Of a DNA stretch of 10,484 bases, positions 6,715 through 10,484 are shown piece after piece (position 1 is the first letter of the stretch; each line of letters opens with the position of its first letter). Made by a program: the position numbers and the translations under genes. The notes below the pieces were generated by a model that was not told where the DNA came from, did no database searches, and saw nothing but the letters and a program-made list of their open reading frames with translations. The stretch comes from Bacteroidales bacterium. Lineage in GTDB: Bacteria > Bacteroidota > Bacteroidia > Bacteroidales > UBA1402. The DNA lies in the NCBI GenBank assembly GCA_003506275.1, contig DOBD01000096.1, forward strand, positions 1-10,484. Direction: 5' to 3'.

Positions 6715-9700
6715 ATGAAATCAAACAGTACTTCGTTACACCGAAGACTCGGTGTACTGATGGGCCTTTTTTGCGCCCTTGCCTGGCCCTTATCCGCTGA
6801 TACCGTGCTTTCCGGTTCAATTTCACAAGATTCAACCCTGGAGGCGTCAAAAAGCCCCTATCTGGTGCAGTCAAGTTTCAACATCAACAGGGGGGTCACA
6901 CTGACCGTGCCTGACGGTGTCATGCTGCAGTTCAGCCCAGGAGCAAACCTGTATGTGTTCGGTAACCTGTTGGCTTCAGGAGCCACCTTTACCAGCAACC
7001 AGGTGCAACCTGAGGCCGGCGATTGGGGCCGTGTTTACGTAGGTAATGGTGGCGATTCGGCCAAAATTACCATGACCGATTGCGTGTTGGCCAATTTCTA
7101 TGGTGTAGAAGTGCGCCCAAGAGGTACGGTCAACCTGGTTAACACAAATGTTCTGAATACAGAAGTTGATGCCTTCTATCTACAACAACAATCTGTCCTG
7201 TCCATGAACGGGGGTAGCCTGGAAACCAACAGCAGCAACGCGAAAAGCAATTACTCCGCTGTAAATGGTTCATCGTCATCATTGACAACACTTGACGGCG
7301 TCAGTATCCAAGGATACCAAATGGGTGTTGAATTCAATACGGGTATGCAGGTCAATCTGGCCGCCACCACCATCACCAATTGCCACTATCCGCTTTATTT
7401 CAGGTCGACCGCCACGCTCAACGTGGGCGGTCAATTGCTGTTGACCGGTAATACCTACGATTACGCCAGGGTGGACTTCTATTACATGTATAACAATTGG
7501 AACCTGCCCAGCCTGCCCATTCCCTACTATTTTGGAGGATTCAACGTTCAAGCCGGAAACACCCTGACCGTTGCCTCAGGAGCCATTCTGAAGTTTACCA
7601 ACGGAGGCCGTTTGCAAGTGGACGGAAGCCTCAACGCTGTCGCCAATCCGGGAGAATGGATTTATTTCACCTCATCAAAAGACGACAACCTGGGTGGTGA
7701 TTCCAACAACGACCAGACCTCCACGGCTCCAGCCGCTGAAGATTGGGAAGGGATTTATTTCACCGACCAAAGTGTTGATACCACGAACATTCTCCGGCGT
7801 TGCGCCGTTAGGTATGCCGGTGGAGGTGACAAAGGAGGCATCAGACTGTACAACGCATCACCCACCATTGATAGTTGTGACATCGCCAACAACTACATCG
7901 GCATTTGGGCAGAAGGCTTGTCCAACCCTCTTATAACCAATACCGAAATCGGATCCAGTGTGCTGGTACCATTGGCCATTTCGTTTGAAGCCAATCCAGT
8001 CATGGCCGGCAACGAACTCTCTTTATCTGACAATAAGTACGACGCCATCGGTATTATTCCCGGAACCATGCAGGGAGATGCCCACCTGGTTATCCGGTCG
8101 CTGACCGATCTGCCCAACATGACCTATTATTTGATGGGCGATGTAACCGTGCCTGCTGGGAAAACCTTGACCATCGATCCAGGCATTACCATCAAGGCCT
8201 ATTACGAAGACTGGTACAACCGTCACATCCTGGTAGAAGGCTCCTTGATTGCCGACGCTACGGCCGACAGCATGATTACCTTCACCTCGGTCAGGGATGA
8301 TAACCACGGCTACCCTAATGACTGTAACAACGATGGTACCATCACATCGCCGGTTGCAGGCGATTGGGGCGGTATCCTCTTCTTGCCAGGCAGTACCGGT
8401 TTGATGGATTACTGCCGCATCAAGTACGCCTCCATCAGCAGCAAGAATTTCAGTTCCTGCAATACCACCGTTTGGATAGCTGAGACCGCTTTGGCCATCA
8501 TCGATGCAAATCCCGTGATCTCCAATTGCGAGTTCAAAGACCTGAAGCACGCCATCTTCTGCTATAGGGCGGCCAATCCGGTGCTTGACAACCTGGAGTT
8601 GATCAATGTACAATTTACACCGATTAACCTTTCCAGTACATCCGATCCTGTCATCACCAACATCACCCATACCAACGTGGGCTGGAGTGCACTCGGACTG
8701 ATTGGTGGTCCTGTTTGTCTGGACGGTACCATACGGCAACGCAACGTAGCCGGTCACGACAACATCTCCTATATCTTGTTGTCTGATTTGACCATCAACA
8801 ATGGCAGCCATATTACCATTGACCCCGGTGTCGTGGTCAAGTTTACACAAACCAGTGGCTTCAGCGGCAGAACGTTCTATGTGGACGGTGGGTTGAAAGC
8901 AAGGGGTACGGCGGCTCAACCCGTCGTGTTTACCTCCGTTTTTGATGACAATGAAGGCTACGATGCCAATGGTGACGCTAATGCCACAACACCCGACAGG
9001 GGTGATTGGGTCGGCATCAAATACAGAGCGGCAGCCGTGGATACCTTCAATACCTTGGATCATGTCATTGTGAAATACGCCGGTGATGGCGGTGAAGGCT
9101 GTGTCACCTGGGAAAATGCCGGTGGTACGTTGAGCAACGCGTTGGTCTCCAATTCATATTACTACGGTTTGTATTTCAATGGCAACGCCAATCCGACCAT
9201 CACGGGTACCAGCATTCAGAATTGTCGCCTGGACCCCGTCGCCATTTCCCTGACGTCCAATCCCACCTTCACAGACGTGGACTTTGTTTCCAATGCCAGT
9301 AAAGCCGTCAAGGTCATTGAAGGGACCCTCTCCACCAATGCTGTGTTGGCACCCCGCTCCATGGCTGGTATCGACAACATCGCCTACGTGGTGGAACGCC
9401 TGGACATCGCACCCAGCGCCAAACTCACCATTCTGCCTGGCGTGGTCATCAAGTTCAGAACAGAAACGTATCCCTACAACACCTACATCCGCTCCAGAGG
9501 TAATCTCGTCGCCGTGGGTGATCCGGATAACAAGATTTACTTTACGTCCTACAAGGATGACTCCAAAGGCGGTGACTCCAACAATAACGGCAACAACGAC
9601 GCGCCCGAACCCGGTGATTGGGGTCAGGAATACCGCTATGATTACCATGGTGGTGTGCACATCATCAACAATACCGTAGTATCCGATACGGTCAATGTAC

Positions 9701-10484
9701 TCAAACATTGTGAGTTTTCCTATCCTTCCACCGCCATCCGCGTGGATAACGCTCATGCCACCGTGGACAGTTGCCTGATCCAATTGTGCATGAACTATGG
9801 GGTATCCTCCTTTGGTTCAGCCAATCCACACGTGAGCAACACCCAGTTTTACAACATAGGTCTCACACCCGTGGAATTGAGTATGTTCTCCAATCCCTCC
9901 TTTGAATCGTGTACAGCCCTGAACATCGGTTACATGGGTATGACGGTGGTTCCCGAAACGTTCTCCAAGTCGGATACCATACCCGTTCGTAGTTTTGCCG
10001 GTTACGACAACATCAATTACGTGATGAGTTATCCCTGTACCATTAATTCGGGTTGCACCATCACCATTCCCGAAGGTGTCACCTTTAAGTCGATGCAAGG
10101 CATGACCACCGGACGTCTCAATTGGTGGGGCGACTCCCAAACCGTTAATGGCTTCGTGGTCAATGGTAGCCTCAACATCCTGGGTACGGCAGACAAACCC
10201 GTTGTATTCACCCATGCGTATGATGATGCCTATGGTTCACCGGCTGATATGCAGTTGAACGGTGCGGCAACCTTACCACCGGTGGCGGTTTCCGATTACA
10301 TGTACGGCACCTGGATTACCTTCAACGATATCAGCGCCGATACCAGCCGGATTGAAAACGCCCTCTTCAAATACGGTCAAAGAGGTATAGCCATGCTTAG
10401 CGCATCACCCCGTATCCGTAAAACGACGTTTGAACAACTGTACACCGGTATCGATATGAGCGGCGTGTCCGAACCCGTCATCGA
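6715..10484 (+). CDS. Giant secreted modular right-handed beta-helix protein (partial, C-terminus beyond window)
   Basis: The frame is open without a stop from the ATG at 6715 to the right edge, giving 1256 codons. A signal peptide (RRLGVLMGLFCALAWPLSA) with cleavage near residue 28 shows export. The rest is a repeating beta-rich architecture with at least six modules beginning near residues 55, 276, 477, 692, 896 and 1108. Each opens with a block like LTIDPGVVVKF then GxLxAxGTA..PVxFTS. In modules 2-5 an Asp/Asn/Gly-rich loop ending in DW follows. Then come beta-helix coils with motifs such as ASPTIDSCDIANN and SNPLITNTEI. This is the pattern of parallel beta-helix repeat proteins at bacterial surfaces, some of which are adhesins or bind glycans. 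No catalytic motif is visible. In Bacteroidota such proteins often carry a C-terminal type IX secretion or lipoprotein sorting signal, but the C-terminus is not in view. Function is unknown. It has its own promoter, so no B12 role is implied. Confidence 0.9.
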   Translation, partial: MKSNSTSLHRRLGVLMGLFCALAWPLSADTVLSGSISQDSTLEASKSPYLVQSSFNINRGVTLTVPDGVMLQFSPGANLYVFGNLLASGATFTSNQVQPEAGDWGRVYVGNGGDSAKITMTDCVLANFYGVEVRPRGTVNLVNTNVLNTEVDAFYLQQQSVLSMNGGSLETNSSNAKSNYSAVNGSSSSLTTLDGVSIQGYQMGVEFNTGMQVNLAATTITNCHYPLYFRSTATLNVGGQLLLTGNTYDYARVDFYYMYNNWNLPSLPIPYYFGGFNVQAGNTLTVASGAILKFTNGGRLQVDGSLNAVANPGEWIYFTSSKDDNLGGDSNNDQTSTAPAAEDWEGIYFTDQSVDTTNILRRCAVRYAGGGDKGGIRLYNASPTIDSCDIANNYIGIWAEGLSNPLITNTEIGSSVLVPLAISFEANPVMAGNELSLSDNKYDAIGIIPGTMQGDAHLVIRSLTDLPNMTYYLMGDVTVPAGKTLTIDPGITIKAYYEDWYNRHILVEGSLIADATADSMITFTSVRDDNHGYPNDCNNDGTITSPVAGDWGGILFLPGSTGLMDYCRIKYASISSKNFSSCNTTVWIAETALAIIDANPVISNCEFKDLKHAIFCYRAANPVLDNLELINVQFTPINLSSTSDPVITNITHTNVGWSALGLIGGPVCLDGTIRQRNVAGHDNISYILLSDLTINNGSHITIDPGVVVKFTQTSGFSGRTFYVDGGLKARGTAAQPVVFTSVFDDNEGYDANGDANATTPDRGDWVGIKYRAAAVDTFNTLDHVIVKYAGDGGEGCVTWENAGGTLSNALVSNSYYYGLYFNGNANPTITGTSIQNCRLDPVAISLTSNPTFTDVDFVSNASKAVKVIEGTLSTNAVLAPRSMAGIDNIAYVVERLDIAPSAKLTILPGVVIKFRTETYPYNTYIRSRGNLVAVGDPDNKIYFTSYKDDSKGGDSNNNGNNDAPEPGDWGQEYRYDYHGGVHIINNTVVSDTVNVLKHCEFSYPSTAIRVDNAHATVDSCLIQLCMNYGVSSFGSANPHVSNTQFYNIGLTPVELSMFSNPSFESCTALNIGYMGMTVVPETFSKSDTIPVRSFAGYDNINYVMSYPCTINSGCTITIPEGVTFKSMQGMTTGRLNWWGDSQTVNGFVVNGSLNILGTADKPVVFTHAYDDAYGSPADMQLNGAATLPPVAVSDYMYGTWITFNDISADTSRIENALFKYGQRGIAMLSASPRIRKTTFEQLYTGIDMSGVSEPVI
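6877..10484 (+). repeat. Six or more diverged protein modules, period about 600-660 bases
   Basis: The equivalent first residue of the capping block (pattern x-T/N-[IV]-x-x-G/S-x-x-[LI]-T-[IV]-x-x-G) falls at bases 6877, 7540, 8143, 8788, 9400 and 10036. The steps are 663, 603, 645, 612 and 636 bases (201-221 codons). All steps are multiples of three, so the frame is kept throughout. From module 4 on, the block is introduced by a further shared motif: AGHDNISY, AGIDNIAY and AGYDNINY. The similarity is clear at protein level and weak at DNA level, which suggests old internal duplication. Confidence 0.85.
7924..10484 (+). repeat. Conserved 23-residue beta-helix coil pairs within the modules
   Basis: In four successive modules an [SA]NP motif is followed exactly 69 bases (23 residues) later by another [ATS](N/D)P motif. 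The pairs are at 7924/7993, 8575/8644, 9190/9259 and 9823/9892. The stretch between them shares a pattern of Pro followed by [VIL]x[IL]S in its second half (VPLAIS, TPINLS, DPVAIS, TPVELS). A fifth first copy, SEPVI, begins at the right edge (10471). A step of 23 residues matches one turn of a right-handed beta-helix. Confidence 0.8.

Noticed and set aside
8023..9063. A 346-codon open frame on the minus strand inside the large beta-helix gene
   Set aside because: The plus-strand frame is open across the whole region with clear repeated modules and a signal peptide. The reverse frame lacks any family motif and is a by-product of the codon pattern of the real gene.
9154..9783. A 209-codon open frame on the minus strand
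   Set aside because: It lies wholly inside the same plus-strand gene, has low-complexity Gly/Val-rich composition and no recognisable domain. It is a shadow frame.
6715..10484. The module repeats as a CRISPR array or a DNA-level tandem repeat
   Set aside because: The units are about 600 bases long, diverged at DNA level and kept in frame within one open reading frame, which fits protein module duplication.
6715..10484. Assigning the beta-helix protein a role in B12 uptake because it follows btuB-btuG
   Set aside because: It has its own promoter, lies more than 350 bases downstream behind a possible terminator, and shows no feature linked to cobalamin.

Overview
The window looks like chromosomal DNA from a Bacteroidota species, most likely order Bacteroidales. 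The reasons are the promoters (TTTG, 19-20 bases, then TAnnTTTG), the lack of Shine-Dalgarno sequences (A/T-rich stretches precede the starts instead), an ExbB-ExbD-ExbD cluster with an extra N-terminal membrane segment in ExbB, and a BtuB/BtuG-type vitamin B12 uptake pair. Genus cannot be read from the sequence alone.

Region 1 (1-1808, minus strand): a TonB-energising operon read right to left. It holds a MotA/TolQ/ExbB proton-channel protein (1808-972), an ExbD/TolR protein (916-323) and a second ExbD/TolR protein (261 to the left edge, cut off). A compact all-GC hairpin lies between the two exbD genes. A partner tonB gene is not in the window and may lie further left.

Region 2 (1809-2394): the divergent intergenic region. 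It carries a -7 box for the exb operon on the minus strand. On the plus strand there is a well-formed Bacteroidota promoter followed almost at once by a cobalamin riboswitch that ends about 37 bases before the next start codon.

Region 3 (2395-6360, plus strand): a two-gene B12 uptake operon under the riboswitch. It encodes a BtuB-like TonB-dependent outer-membrane receptor (676 aa) and, 18 bases later, a lipoprotein (638 aa). The lipoprotein's N-terminal half resembles the BtuG beta-propeller and it carries an additional C-terminal domain of about 200 residues. The likely scheme is that the lipoprotein captures cobalamin at the cell surface, BtuB moves it across the outer membrane, and an ExbB/ExbD/TonB machine, possibly the one encoded next door, supplies the energy. 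That last link is inference from position.

Region 4 (6361-10484): a separate transcription unit with its own promoter and a leader of roughly 260 bases. It leads into a very large secreted protein of which 1256 codons are visible and the C-terminus is missing. The protein is built from at least six modules of about 200-220 residues. Each module has a beta-strand capping block and, in several, a Gly/Asn/Asp-rich loop, followed by right-handed beta-helix coils that include a coil pair exactly 23 residues apart. Its function is unknown, and nothing ties it to B12 apart from position.
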